Notes: a model not told the origin generated them from the sequence alone. 64,000 nt of DNA from Desulfovibrio legallii (GCF_004309735.1 NZ_SIXC01000005.1:163493-227492); one strand, 5' to 3'; positions 50,490-60,045 are shown, counted from the first letter of the stretch. Program-made: numbers and translations.

Positions 50490-51502
50490 TACCAGTCCCC
50501 CGGTCCGGCCGGACGCGGGCCGAAACCCAGGGCCGGAGCCTCGGCCCGCAACTGTGCGGCCGTAACGCCCCGCACCGGGCGGCTTTCCCTGAGCCAGGCC
50601 AGAAAGTCGTAGAGCTTGCGGTAAAGGGCCGTGGCCGCCGCCGTGTCCGGCACGTTGGGCGAAGCGCCGGGCAGCAGCTCCGAAGAGTGCAGAAAGAGGT
50701 GCAGCACCCGCCCGCCGCGCCAGGCGTGCAGCCGGACGCAGCCGCGCATGACCGGGGCCGCGTGCCAGACGGGATTGGGACTCAGCGCGCCCCAGAAGTG
50801 GAAATTGTCCGTCCGCGCTTTGCCCCGGCCCAGCCAGTGCCACAAGCGCGCTAGGGGCCGGAGGATGGGAATCTGCGTAATGGGGGAGATGAGCAGGGCG
50901 TCCCTGGCAGGGCCGTCCGGCGTTGTTGCGGGCTCCGCCCAATAGGGATCCGCCGGGGCCAGAAAGTGGTCCGGCCCGGCATGGTCAAAGACGCGCAGGG
51001 GGCAGACGGAGCTGTCCAGGGTAATGCCTTCCGCCGCCAGCAGGGGCCGCAGCACGGCCTTGCAGTCCCAGCGCCCCATGCGAAAGCTGGTCAGCGGCGC
51101 GCCCTGAAAGTCGCGTCCGGCCTGCAGCAGGGTGTGCAGGCGCGCCCGCAGCAGGGGCCGGGGCAGGGTGTCCGTGCGCGGGGGCGGGCCGTCGGCAAGG
51201 GGGCCTTCGGACAGGGGCGGGGTGCTCCAGTGGTGCAGGTGGGCGGCGATTTCCGCGCCGTAGTGGTCCCGCAGCCAGGCCAGGTGGGGCCGGGCTTCCG
51301 CGCTGGCAAAAACCGTATGGGCGCAGAACAGGGTCAAGGGAAAGCCCAGCTCCTGCGTCAGCGGGGCAAGCTCGCGCAGCAGGGCCACGTTGCGCACGCC
51401 GCAGCCCGTGGCGGCGTAGCGGCCCGAAAACAGGCCTTCTTCCTCCACGTCCAGGCTGACAATGACGCGCAAGGGGGCGGCAGGGGGGGGCAGTTGGGTC
51501 AT
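50489..51502 (-). CDS. Polysaccharide-deacetylase-like protein
   Basis: A 337-residue protein with NodB-type features: VIVSLDVEEEG (13-23) in place of the usual metal Asp pair, a His motif EIAAHLHHW, and a substrate-side FRMGRWDCKAVL. It resembles WalW-type proteins from LPS gene clusters. It is cytoplasmic and first in the minus-strand operon with the phosphatase-like gene and an EamA transporter. It is divergent from a GT4 glycosyltransferase, which supports a role in surface-polysaccharide synthesis. Confidence 0.75.
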   Translation of the reverse strand: MTQLPPPAAPLRVIVSLDVEEEGLFSGRYAATGCGVRNVALLRELAPLTQELGFPLTLFCAHTVFASAEARPHLAWLRDHYGAEIAAHLHHWSTPPLSEGPLADGPPPRTDTLPRPLLRARLHTLLQAGRDFQGAPLTSFRMGRWDCKAVLRPLLAAEGITLDSSVCPLRVFDHAGPDHFLAPADPYWAEPATTPDGPARDALLISPITQIPILRPLARLWHWLGRGKARTDNFHFWGALSPNPVWHAAPVMRGCVRLHAWRGGRVLHLFLHSSELLPGASPNVPDTAAATALYRKLYDFLAWLRESRPVRGVTAAQLRAEAPALGFGPRPAGPGDW

Positions 51503-51752
51503 GGCGGCATATTATGCGCAAGGGGCGCGCAAGGCAATGTCCCTGGGCGTGCCGCAGCCTTTTCTTTTGGGCGCGCCTTGCCGTCCGGCCGGGCGCTGGC
51601 GGCCGCTAAACGGCCGACGCTTGCAAAAGGGCCGGGTTTGCATAATGATTGCTACTGGCATATGGGGCAGACTTGCCCGCGCGTCGGACAAGGGAGCCCC
51701 TTGAACCGCCAACGCGCAGCGCGCCCTTTTTGCCGGTTTACCGAGGAGAAGC

Positions 51753-52847
51753 ATGCCCCAGACCCTGCGCGTTTTGTTTTTGATGGAAGACCTCTGTTTC
51801 GGCGGCACCCAGCGGCAGATGCTGGAGCTGGCCCGTCGCCTGGACCGCGGGCGCTTCACGCCCGTCATGCTCACCCTGACCGGCCCCACGGACCTGGACG
51901 CCCTGGCCCGTCAGGGGGGGGTAGAGCTGCATCACCTGGGGCGCAGCCGGCGGGTGCCGCCGTTGTTTTTTTTGCGCATGGCCAGGGCTTTGCGGCGGCT
52001 CAGGCCGGACGTGCTGGTGCCCTGCACGGCTCTGCCCAATATCTGGGGACGCATCTGGGGGCGGCTGGCCTGGCTGGGCCGCGCCAAAGCGCCGCTGGTG
52101 CTGGGCACCTGCCGGGGCGGCGGCGGCCCTGTGCGGCAGCACGAACGCTGGCTCTGGCGGCTGGCAGATGAACTTATCTGCAATTCGCAGGCCCTGCGCG
52201 AAGTACTGGAGGACCTGGGCGTGCCGCCCGTGCGCCTGCACTACATTCCCAACGGGGTGGATACGGAATTTTTTGCGCCCGCGGCCCCGCCCGTGGCGGA
52301 GCGCGGTCCGCTGATCCTGTGCGTGGCGCGTCTGGCCGAGGACAAGGACCATCTGACCTTGCTGCGGGCCTTTGAACAGGTGCTGGCCCGCCACCCCCAA
52401 GCGCGGCTGCGCCTGGTGGGCGACGGGCCGGAAGAGGCGCGTTTGCGCCGCTGGACGGCGGAACATCCGGCGGGCGCGCGGGTGGAGCTGACGCCCGGCG
52501 GCCTGGACATGCGGGCTCACTATGCGGCGGCGCGGCTGTTTGCCCTGGCCTCGGTGCGTGAGGGGCAGCCCAACGTGCTTCTGGAGGCCATGGCCTGCGG
52601 TCTGCCCGTGTGCGCCACGGCTGTGGGCGGCGTGCCCCGGCTGGTGACGGAAGGGACCACGGGCCTGCTCTGCGCTGCGGGCGACGCTGACGCCCTGGCG
52701 GAAAACTGCTGCCGCCTGCTGGAGGATGACGACCTTTGCACCCGTTTGGGCCATGCGGGGCGGGAAAGGGCGCAACGGGATTTTTCTTTTTCCCGGATGG
52801 TAGCGGATCACCAGACGCTTATGTCCGCTGCGGACGAGAGGTTGTGA
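51753..52847 (+). CDS. GT4-family glycosyltransferase
   Basis: A 364-residue GT-B enzyme. The N-terminal domain has a donor/acceptor loop FGGTQRQMLELARRL (13-27). The C-terminal nucleotide-sugar domain has LCVARLAEDKDHLTLLRAF, RLVGDGPE, and the EX7E motif region EGQPNVLLEAMACGLPVCAT. Relatives build LPS core or exopolysaccharide. GAGGAG precedes the ATG. Its stop overlaps the next start (TGATG), coupling it to a small exported protein. Confidence 0.88.
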   Translation: MPQTLRVLFLMEDLCFGGTQRQMLELARRLDRGRFTPVMLTLTGPTDLDALARQGGVELHHLGRSRRVPPLFFLRMARALRRLRPDVLVPCTALPNIWGRIWGRLAWLGRAKAPLVLGTCRGGGGPVRQHERWLWRLADELICNSQALREVLEDLGVPPVRLHYIPNGVDTEFFAPAAPPVAERGPLILCVARLAEDKDHLTLLRAFEQVLARHPQARLRLVGDGPEEARLRRWTAEHPAGARVELTPGGLDMRAHYAAARLFALASVREGQPNVLLEAMACGLPVCATAVGGVPRLVTEGTTGLLCAAGDADALAENCCRLLEDDDLCTRLGHAGRERAQRDFSFSRMVADHQTLMSAADERL

Positions 52848-53377
52848 TGCAGCCACACAATACGGAACGTGCGGGGCTGTCCGGCTTGCTGCGGCGCTGG
52901 GTCTGCCTGTTGTTTGCGGCGGTCTGCTGTGTGGGGCCTTTCTGCGGTCCGCAGACGGCGTTGGGCGAAGCCCCTCCCCCTGTCCGGACGGAGCCGGGGG
53001 CACAGGGCGCGGCCCCGCCCGCAATGTCTGTCGCTCCAGCGCCGGCGGAAGTGACCGAACTGTGGACCGGCTCCATCTTTTCGTCCACCTACCGGGTAGG
53101 GGTGTGCTTTTCCGCTGCCGGGGCGGTGCGCGGGGTGGTGTATCTGCGCCTGCGCAATGGGGAGGTGGACGTCTACCACATTGACGGCAGCGTCAAAGAT
53201 AATGTGGTCAAAGCGCGTCACAGTTCCGGGCATACCTTTAAGGGCCGGCTGGTGGCGGCGGACCGGGTGGAAGGCGTGATCCATCTGAAAAATGGTCTGC
53301 GGCTGAACGTGGAGGGCCGTCGCATCCAGGGCGCGCCCTTGACCGGCGATGACTGCGCGCCGCCCGCAGCAGACTGA
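52847..53377 (+). CDS. Exported protein of unknown function
   Basis: A 176-residue protein. A signal-like hydrophobic segment (LLRRWVCLLFAAVCCVG, about 14-30) is followed by a Pro/Ala linker. A beta-rich C-terminal domain (about 68-160) follows, with TELWTGSIFSSTYRVGVCFS and EGVIHLKNGLRLNVEG. I recognise no family. Translational coupling with the GT4 gene and the GT2 gene next downstream suggests a part in surface-glycan assembly, perhaps periplasmic. Confidence 0.65.
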   Translation: MQPHNTERAGLSGLLRRWVCLLFAAVCCVGPFCGPQTALGEAPPPVRTEPGAQGAAPPAMSVAPAPAEVTELWTGSIFSSTYRVGVCFSAAGAVRGVVYLRLRNGEVDVYHIDGSVKDNVVKARHSSGHTFKGRLVAADRVEGVIHLKNGLRLNVEGRRIQGAPLTGDDCAPPAAD

Positions 53378-53606
53378 GGTCATCGGGGCGGTAAAGGCTT
53401 TTTCGTTCCCCGCCGCGGGGTGAAGCCACTGGGAAGAATCCCCGCTGGGAGCCTTTTCCCTGAAATGCTCCGGGCGTTCGTGCAACGGGCGGCCTGTCGC
53501 CAGGGGCAAGGGACTCTCCACACGGTTGCGCGCCGGAGTGGCCCCTTGCCTGCCCTTGAGAATGAGGGCGCTCAAAGATACTATGCGGTAGTGAGGAGGT
53601 GTTGCC

Positions 53607-54782
53607 ATGTTTTGGCTGTGGTTTGTGCTGGTGGTGGGGCAGTGCGCCCTGTTGTTTATTCTGGCCCGCACAGGCGAGGCTTTGCCGCGCCGGGCGCGGG
53701 AGGAGGCTGCTGCGGCGGCCGCCATGCCCGACGCGCAATGGCCTGCCGCGGCCCTCATCGTGCCCGTGGCCGGCGCGGACCCGCGGATGGAAGGCGCCCT
53801 GCGCAGCCTGCTGACCCAGGACTACCCCGGACTTGCGCCCGTGCTGGTGACAGCCACGGAAAGCGAACCCGCCGCAGAGCTTGTAACGCGGCTGTGCAAG
53901 GATTTTCCGGCCACGCGGCATGTGGTGGCCGGTCCGGCCCAGGGCTGCGGGCAGAAGAACCACAATCTGCTGGCCGGGGTGGACGCTGTGGGCCCTGCAG
54001 CGGAAGTCTATTTGTTCTGCGACAGCACCCACCAGGCGGCCCCGGACCTTGCGCGTCAGCTGGCCGGGCCGCTGGTCAGGGGCGAGGCGGCCTTTACCAC
54101 GGGCTACCACGAAGTGGACCCAGGCGACAGCCAGACGGCCACCCTGGGCTATGCCTTCTGCGTCATGCTCATGCGTCTGCTGCAGGCCATGGGGGCCTTT
54201 ACCCAGCTCTGGGGCGGGGCCATGGGCATGAGTCGCGCGGCCTTCAAGAAGTACGGCGTGCGCTCTTTGTGGTCTGAAACCGTGGTGGACGATTGCTCTC
54301 TTACCGCCCTGCTGCAGGTGCGCGGCGCGGGTGTGCGGCTGTGCCCCGGCGCGCTGTTGCGTACTGAGGCCGCCAATCACCCCCCGCACGTCTGGCGGGC
54401 ATGGATGGACCGGCAGGTGCTGTTTCTGAAGTTCTGTATGCCGGGGCAGTGGCTGCTGCTGGGGCTGCTGGCCGTTATGACGGCGGTGCCCGTGCTTGGC
54501 GCGGCGCTTTCTTTGTTGGGCTGGCTTTTGCACCTGGGCGGCGGCGCGGGCGTGCTGCTGACCCTGTTCTGGCTGGCGGCTACGGCCGGGGCCCTGTATC
54601 TCTGGCGGGCGCTTTTGCCCCGCCCCGTGTCCCTGCTGCGCTGGTTGTGGGCCTATGGCCGTTCCGTCTGCCTGTTTGCGCGGGTCTATGCGGCCAGCGT
54701 GGGGGCCACGGGCATCGCCTGGCGAGGCATTCGCTATGTGGTGGGGCGCGGCGGCGTAGTGCGCGAGACTTCGCGCCAGTAG
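53607..54782 (+). CDS. Membrane GT2 glycosyltransferase (HpnI/ceramide-glucosyltransferase-like)
   Basis: A 391-residue processive-type GT2. An N-terminal TM (2-20) precedes a GT-A domain with ALIVPVAGADPRMEGALRSL, GCGQKNHNLLAGVDA, a metal-site segment LFCDSTHQA, and VVDDCSLTALLQVRGAGV. Two or three C-terminal helices follow. The pattern fits GT21-like enzymes that glycosylate membrane lipids. GAGGAGG precedes the ATG. The stop TAG opens a degenerate dispersed repeat. Substrate unknown; context is LPS/glycolipid. Confidence 0.83.
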   Translation: MFWLWFVLVVGQCALLFILARTGEALPRRAREEAAAAAAMPDAQWPAAALIVPVAGADPRMEGALRSLLTQDYPGLAPVLVTATESEPAAELVTRLCKDFPATRHVVAGPAQGCGQKNHNLLAGVDAVGPAAEVYLFCDSTHQAAPDLARQLAGPLVRGEAAFTTGYHEVDPGDSQTATLGYAFCVMLMRLLQAMGAFTQLWGGAMGMSRAAFKKYGVRSLWSETVVDDCSLTALLQVRGAGVRLCPGALLRTEAANHPPHVWRAWMDRQVLFLKFCMPGQWLLLGLLAVMTAVPVLGAALSLLGWLLHLGGGAGVLLTLFWLAATAGALYLWRALLPRPVSLLRWLWAYGRSVCLFARVYAASVGATGIAWRGIRYVVGRGGVVRETSRQ

Positions 54783-54930
54783 GGCCTGGCATTTTTGCAA
54801 ATGCGCATGCGCAACGTTGGGGGCATCGCAATTTTGCAATGCTCTGGCGGTTGTGTAAGCAGACGTCCGCTCCGGCACTTGCCCGTAACATTTTTGTCAT
54901 AACGGGCCAGGCGGCGCTTGCGCCTCTGTA
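54780..54930. repeat. Family-2 dispersed repeat, degraded composite copy (R4)
   Basis: Begins TAGGGC at the GT2 stop codon. It contains CAATTTTGCAATGC, GGCGGTTGTGTAAGCAG (inverted relative to 41752-41823) and CCCGTAACATTTTTGTCATAAC with CGCTTGCGCC (as in 61137-61215). It fills most of the 322-bp gap before the ABC permease. Confidence 0.5.
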
Positions 54931-54974
54931 GCGGGCGGGAGGATGGATAAAAAAGTTCTTAATGATCAGTGGCT

Positions 54975-55004
54975 TTGACACAGGTACCCGGCGCTGTGTA
55001 TGGT
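54975..55004 (+). promoter_or_regulatory. Promoter of the ABC permease/fusion operon
   Basis: TTGACA (54975-54980), an 18-bp spacer and TATGGT (54999-55004), about 100 bp before the permease start. Confidence 0.5.
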
Positions 55005-55104
55005 TCGCCCCTTGGCTGCCCGTAGAACCGGTCGTCGGTTGTCGCGGACGCGTCCCGGCGGGCGTGCGGAGTTTTTTTATGACGGTGATGACGGTGGTTG
55101 ACGC

Positions 55105-56295
55105 ATGATTGCCATGTCTGACCTTTTTCGCGTGAGCCTTAGGCAGGTTGTGCGCCAGCGCGGCTTCGGGGTGATGCTTTCCATTGCTCTGGGCATTACG
55201 GCCTTTATCGTGCTGGCCGTGCTGGGGCGCGAGATCCGCTACAAGGTGGGTCAGGACATGGTGCTCATGGGCGGGGTCAACGTCATTCAGGTCTATATGG
55301 ATGACCGGCAGTATCCCGGCCAGCCCCAGCGTGAATTTTACCCCGATACGGTGGCGGCCCTGCGCGCCCTGCCCGGCGTGGGCATGGTAAGCCAGAACAT
55401 CCGCAACGGCAGGGCCTTTACCCTGCGCGGCGAAGGCGAACGAACCCTGGCCCTGGACTTTATCGGCGTGGACCAGGAGTTTGCCGAGGTCTACTCTCTG
55501 GATCTGGTGGCCGGGCGGCTGCTGGACGATCAGGACGTGACGGCGCGCCGAAGGGTGTGCCTGCTGGGCCGCGAGGGCGCGCGCAATCTCTACGGCGAAC
55601 CTGCCAACGCCGTGGGCAAGTTGTTGTTTCTGGATCAGGACGTCTTTGAAGTGGTGGGCGTGATCAGCGGCGTCATGCTGGGCGGTTGGGGGCAGGGCGG
55701 CTTTTTGCCCTACACCACTATGATGGACCGCAACTGGGGCAGCGGCAAGGTGACGCGGTTGTTTGTGCGGGCCGTAGGCTGGGAGGACGTGCCTCCCCTG
55801 GTCCGGCGCATTCCCGAAGTGGTGCGCGCGCACCAGGATGCGCCCTATCTGGTGATCCGCACCCAGGAAGATCAGCTCTCGCGCATCAAGACCACCTTTA
55901 TGTGGGTGGAGGCTCTGCTCTGGCTGGGCATCGCCGCTTCCCTCATGCTGGGAGGCTTCGGCATCTGGTACGGCACGTTTGCCGCCGTGCGCGCCCGCAC
56001 GCGCGAAGTGGGGCTCAAAAAAGCCATGGGTGGTTCGGATGCGGACATCCTGGCCCAGTTTCTGGCCGAAGCCTTGTGCAAGTCCGTAGCCGGCGGCATA
56101 CTGGGTATTGCCATCGGCCTGTTGCTGGTAAAAATCGGCTCGTGGAGTCTGGGCACGGATATTTCCTACCCCTTGCTGCTGGTCAGCAGTGTGGGCAGCA
56201 TTGTGTTTTCTGCGGTCCTCGGCGTGGCCGGCGGTTTGTACCCGGCCGTTCAGGCCAGTCGCATGGATGTGGTCACCGCCCTGCGGTTTGAGTAA
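55105..56295 (+). CDS. MacB/FtsX-type ABC transporter permease
   Basis: A 396-residue type VII ABC permease: one N-terminal helix (about 23-44), a MacB-type periplasmic domain (45-265) and three C-terminal helices (about 270-295, 325-347, 360-385). The cytoplasmic segment RTREVGLKKAMGGSDADILAQF is the FtsX coupling-helix signature. This class performs mechanotransmission or lipoprotein/lipid extraction rather than simple transport. Its ATPase is the fusion protein 75 bp downstream. GTG starts at nearby codons are possible; ATG 55105 or 55114 fits best. Confidence 0.88.
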   Translation: MIAMSDLFRVSLRQVVRQRGFGVMLSIALGITAFIVLAVLGREIRYKVGQDMVLMGGVNVIQVYMDDRQYPGQPQREFYPDTVAALRALPGVGMVSQNIRNGRAFTLRGEGERTLALDFIGVDQEFAEVYSLDLVAGRLLDDQDVTARRRVCLLGREGARNLYGEPANAVGKLLFLDQDVFEVVGVISGVMLGGWGQGGFLPYTTMMDRNWGSGKVTRLFVRAVGWEDVPPLVRRIPEVVRAHQDAPYLVIRTQEDQLSRIKTTFMWVEALLWLGIAASLMLGGFGIWYGTFAAVRARTREVGLKKAMGGSDADILAQFLAEALCKSVAGGILGIAIGLLLVKIGSWSLGTDISYPLLLVSSVGSIVFSAVLGVAGGLYPAVQASRMDVVTALRFE

Positions 56296-56370
56296 TTGCG
56301 TGTTGCGCCCGCAGGCGTTTTGCATGGCGGACGGCCGTGCGGAACCGTCAATGGCGGACAAGGTTGGAGC

Positions 56371-58320
56371 ATGCCACCGGTAATCGTCGCCCAAAACCTG
56401 TATAAACGCTACGAAGGCTTTCCGCCGGTGCTGCGCGGGGTCAACATCACTGTGGAGCCCGGCGAGATGGTGGCCATCATGGGGCCTTCCGGCTGTGGCA
56501 AATCCACCATGCTGCACGTGCTGGGCATGCTCCACGCGCCTGACGCCGGCAGCCTGGAGATCCTCGGCGCCGACGTACTGGCCTTCAACCGGGAGCAGAC
56601 AGCAGCCTTCCGGCGCGGCAACATGGGCTTCATCATGCAGGCCAGCAACCTGTTTGACCACTCCACTGTGTTCGAGAATGTGGAGTTCCCCCTCATCTAT
56701 GAGCAGGTGCCGCCGCAGGAACGCTGGGAACGCGTCATCCGCGCCCTGGAGCTGGTGCGCCTCTCGGCCAGGGTCCATTACCGCAGCAACCGTCTTTCGG
56801 GCGGTGAACAGCAGCGCGTGGCCATCGCCCGCGCTATGGTCAACAATCCGCGCATCCTCCTGGCCGACGAGCCCACGGGCGCGCTGGACGCCAAAACCAG
56901 CCGTCTGATCATGGAAAATTTTCGCAACCTCTGCCACACGGGCGGCGTGGCCTTGGTTATGGTGACCCACGACCCTAAGATGGCTGAGTACTGCGACAGC
57001 ATCTACACCCTTGAAGACGGCGTGCTGCAGTGCCGTCGCCACGAACCGCCGCCCCTGCCGCCTCAGGACGCGCACAATCTGCTGCAGGGCCCCGCGCCTG
57101 TGGTGCGCGGCGCGCTGGTGGCCGCACGCTTTCCCGAAGCCGCCGGTCAAGGGCTCATGTACGCGGCCCATCGTCTGCACGCGGCCGGTCTGCTCTCGCG
57201 CATCTACGCCCTGAGCGAAAGCGGCTTTCTGAGCAGTCCTGAAGGCTACGCCCTGCCTCTGGCCGTGCGCCGCATGGGTCGGCTGCGCTGCCTTGGGGCC
57301 TTTGCGGGCATGCTGCGGCATATGCGCGACACCTCGGCACAGGTCTGGGAGCTTTGGCGACAACGGCCCGGCCGGGACGGCCGCGGCTGGTGGGCGCAGC
57401 TGCAGGCCTTTTGCGCCGGGGCCCTGCTGGCCCGCTGGGGCGTGCAGGACGGCATCCAGTTTTTTTACGCGGCTGAGGCCCGTGGGCCTTCTACTGCCAG
57501 TTGGGTAGCCGCGCGCCTCATGCGGGCGCCCTTTGCCTTTGCCGTCCGGGCGCGGGATCTGGCCGCCCCCGGCAGCGACTGGGCGGCCATGGTGCACGAT
57601 GCGGCCTTTGTACGCTGTGATACCGAGGCCACCCGCGCGGCTCTGATCGGGCTGCTGCCCGAAGCCGAAGGCAAGGCCATTGTGCTGCGTGACCCTCTGA
57701 CCCTCACCCCGCCGGAAGACGACGCGGATATGCCCGTTGCGGGCCGTAGGGACGTCAATCTGCTGGCCGTGGGCACCCTGGCCCGGCGCAAGGGCTACGA
57801 TGTGCTGCTGCGGGCCTGCGCCCTGCTGGCGGAGCGCAAGGTGCCCTTTCAGCTGGAAGTGGTGGGGCAGGGGCCGGAGCGCATGGCCCTGCGTCGGCTG
57901 GCCCGGCGGCTGGGTCTGCGTGGCCGGGTGCGCTTTGTGCCCCGTGTGCCTCACGAGAATATGCCCGACGTTTACGGCAGGGCGGATATTTTTGTGGCGC
58001 CTGGCCGCCGGACGCCTCAGGGCGATGTGGACGGCCTGCCCTCGGCCCTGGTAGAGGCCCTGGCCAGCGGCCTGGCCGTGGTGGTCAGCGATCTGCCCGG
58101 TCAACTGGAGGCCGTGCGGCAGGGAGAAAACGGCCTGGTGACGCCTCAGGAAGACGTGGAGGCTCTGGCGGGGGCGCTGGAGACCTTGGCCGCTTCGGAG
58201 GAAGAACGGCGGCGGCTCGGGCGGGCGGCCCGGCAGGCCTTGCCGGCCCTGCTGGACGGCGAGGCCACGGAAGCCCGTTTTGTGCAGCTGTTCAAATCTG
58301 CCTGCGCTGTGCAGAGGTAA
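56371..58320 (+). CDS. ABC transporter ATPase fused to a GT4-type glycosyltransferase
   Basis: A 649-residue two-domain protein in one uninterrupted frame. Residues 1-225 are a MacB/LolD-type ATPase: Walker A GPSGCGKS (38-45), Q-loop Gln90, signature LSGGEQQRV (142-150), Walker B ILLADEPT (162-169) and H-loop His200. About 245-649 form a GT-B glycosyltransferase: NLLAVGTLARRKGYDVLLRA, LEVVGQGPERMALRRLARRL, FVPRVPHENMPDVYGRADIF and DGLPSALVEALASGLAVVVS, as in WcaL/EpsE-type GT4 enzymes. Start ATG 56371 has AAGG upstream; earlier in-frame codons lie in the intergenic gap. Coupling of a glycosyl transfer to a type VII ABC machine is not a fusion I know. Confidence 0.9.
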   Translation: MPPVIVAQNLYKRYEGFPPVLRGVNITVEPGEMVAIMGPSGCGKSTMLHVLGMLHAPDAGSLEILGADVLAFNREQTAAFRRGNMGFIMQASNLFDHSTVFENVEFPLIYEQVPPQERWERVIRALELVRLSARVHYRSNRLSGGEQQRVAIARAMVNNPRILLADEPTGALDAKTSRLIMENFRNLCHTGGVALVMVTHDPKMAEYCDSIYTLEDGVLQCRRHEPPPLPPQDAHNLLQGPAPVVRGALVAARFPEAAGQGLMYAAHRLHAAGLLSRIYALSESGFLSSPEGYALPLAVRRMGRLRCLGAFAGMLRHMRDTSAQVWELWRQRPGRDGRGWWAQLQAFCAGALLARWGVQDGIQFFYAAEARGPSTASWVAARLMRAPFAFAVRARDLAAPGSDWAAMVHDAAFVRCDTEATRAALIGLLPEAEGKAIVLRDPLTLTPPEDDADMPVAGRRDVNLLAVGTLARRKGYDVLLRACALLAERKVPFQLEVVGQGPERMALRRLARRLGLRGRVRFVPRVPHENMPDVYGRADIFVAPGRRTPQGDVDGLPSALVEALASGLAVVVSDLPGQLEAVRQGENGLVTPQEDVEALAGALETLAASEEERRRLGRAARQALPALLDGEATEARFVQLFKSACAVQR

Positions 58321-58463
58321 GACGTTTTTCAGACCAATGATACTTTTCAGGGCAAGCGCACTGTGAAATTGTTCTGGCGGCCGCACAGACAGATCCCCGT
58401 TGCGGCGGGGCGGCAGGCGTACTGTATTTGTTCTGTTCAACACCGAAGTGAGCGTAGTAAAAA

Positions 58464-58487
58464 CGTTGAGAATGGCTGTTCTCAGCG
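58464..58487. repeat. Solo hairpin of the family-2 repeat (R6)
   Basis: CGTTGAGAA/TTCTCAGCG stem (58464-58472 with 58479-58487), like the first hairpin of copies R1-R3. It lies in the 255-bp gap between the fusion gene and hldE; the rest of the gap holds nothing I can support. Confidence 0.5.
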
Positions 58488-58575
58488 CTGAAAGGCCCTG
58501 GGGCAATGCTTTGTCGGAGCCTTTTCGGCGTGGCGTGCGGCAGAAGCTGTCTGAAATTGTAGTGTAGAGGTAGGT

Positions 58576-60045
58576 ATGGATTTTAACGGCGTGCGCGTTC
58601 TGGTGGTGGGCGATGTGATGCTGGATCGCTACGTTTCCGGCGGCGCACGGCGCATTTCGCCGGAAGCTCCGGTGCCGGTGGTGGCTGTGGGGCGGCGCTG
58701 GTCCGCCCCCGGCGGTGCGGCCAACGTGGCCCGCAACCTGGCGCGTCTGGGGGTTGTGGCGGATCTGGTGGGCCTGGCCGGACGGGACGCGGATGGCGAA
58801 GAACTGCGCACGGCCCTGGCGGCCGAGGGGCTGGACGACTGCCTGATTTACTCTGCGGCGCGGCGCACCACCTGCAAAACGCGGATTCTGGCCCAGGGGC
58901 AGCAGATGCTGCGCCTGGACGAAGAAGTCTGCGCCCCTCCGCAGGCAGACGAACTGGCCCGGCTGCGGGGGCGTGTGCTGGACCTGCTGCCCCGCTGCGG
59001 GGCCGTGGTGCTTTCAGATTACGCCAAGGGCGTGCTGCTGGCCGACGCGGAAGGGGCAAGCCTTTGCGCGGCGGTGACGGCGGCGGCCGCCGTCAGAGGG
59101 ATACCCGTGCTGGCGGACCCCAAGGGCGGGCAGTGGGGGCGCTACAGGGGCGCACAGTGCGTTACGCCCAACAGTGCGGAATTTGTGCGCGCCGGGGGCG
59201 AGGACGGCGGCGCGGAGCCGGACGCGGCGCAACGCGCGGCCCTGGCTGCCCGGCTTTGCGCGGACTATGGGCTGGAACGGGTGCTGCTGACCCGTGGGGC
59301 CAAGGGCATGGAGCTGTACGCGGGGCAGGGGCTGCTCTGCCGCTGCGCGGCGCGGGCGAGGGAAGTGGCGGACGTTTCGGGCGCGGGCGATACGGTGGCG
59401 GCGGTGCTGGCGGCCTGCGTGGCTAAGGGGCTCGCCTGGGAAGAGAGCGTGCGCGTGGCCAATACGGCAGCGGGCGTGGTGGTGGGCAAAATGGGCACCG
59501 CCCCCGTGACCTTGGCTGAACTGCGCGCCGCCCTGCGCGAAAATGCAGAAAATCCTAAACTCTACGCCCTGCCGGATTTACTGGAAAAAGTGGAGGACTG
59601 GCGGCGCAAAAGCGAAACCGTTGTCTTTACCAACGGCTGCTTCGATTTACTGCATCCAGGGCATGTTTCCCTGCTGCGGCAGAGCGCGGCTCAGGGCGAC
59701 CACCTCATTGTGGGGCTCAACAGCGACGCTTCGGTACGCCGGCTCAAGGGCCCCAGCCGTCCCATTCAGGACGAGCGCAGTCGGGCGCAGCTGCTGGCCG
59801 CCCTGTACGGGGTGGAGGCGGTGGTGCTGTTTGACGCGGACACGCCCCTGGAGCTCATTACGGCCATCCGGCCCGACGTGCTGGTCAAGGGCAGCGACTA
59901 TACCGAAGCCGCCGTGGTGGGGGCCGACGTGGTGCGGGCCGCCGGGGGCCGCGTGTTTCTGGCCGCTTTGACGCCCGGCTGCAGCACCACCGGCATTGTG
60001 CGTAAAATCGACGATGGATCCCATGCCGGGGGGCCGCGGCGCTGA
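58576..60045 (+). CDS. hldE: Bifunctional heptose-7-phosphate kinase / heptose-1-phosphate adenylyltransferase
   Basis: A 489-residue enzyme of the ADP-heptose pathway. The N-terminal PfkB kinase domain has VVGDVMLDRYVSG, PGGAANVARNLARLG and the anion-hole DVSGAGDTVAAVL. The C-terminal nucleotidyltransferase domain starts at VFTNGCFDLLHPGHVSLL (about residue 350). It supplies heptose for LPS inner core; GmhB at 14752 provides the intermediate phosphatase step. GAGGTAGGT precedes the ATG. It overlaps glk by one base (TGATG). Confidence 0.96.
   Translation: MDFNGVRVLVVGDVMLDRYVSGGARRISPEAPVPVVAVGRRWSAPGGAANVARNLARLGVVADLVGLAGRDADGEELRTALAAEGLDDCLIYSAARRTTCKTRILAQGQQMLRLDEEVCAPPQADELARLRGRVLDLLPRCGAVVLSDYAKGVLLADAEGASLCAAVTAAAAVRGIPVLADPKGGQWGRYRGAQCVTPNSAEFVRAGGEDGGAEPDAAQRAALAARLCADYGLERVLLTRGAKGMELYAGQGLLCRCAARAREVADVSGAGDTVAAVLAACVAKGLAWEESVRVANTAAGVVVGKMGTAPVTLAELRAALRENAENPKLYALPDLLEKVEDWRRKSETVVFTNGCFDLLHPGHVSLLRQSAAQGDHLIVGLNSDASVRRLKGPSRPIQDERSRAQLLAALYGVEAVVLFDADTPLELITAIRPDVLVKGSDYTEAAVVGADVVRAAGGRVFLAALTPGCSTTGIVRKIDDGSHAGGPRR

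Noticed and set aside
54580..58506. 1308-codon open frame on the minus strand opposite the permease and fusion genes
   Set aside because: Gln/His/Arg-rich composition typical of antisense frames in GC-rich genes, no ribosome site, and complete overlap with clearly homologous plus-strand genes.
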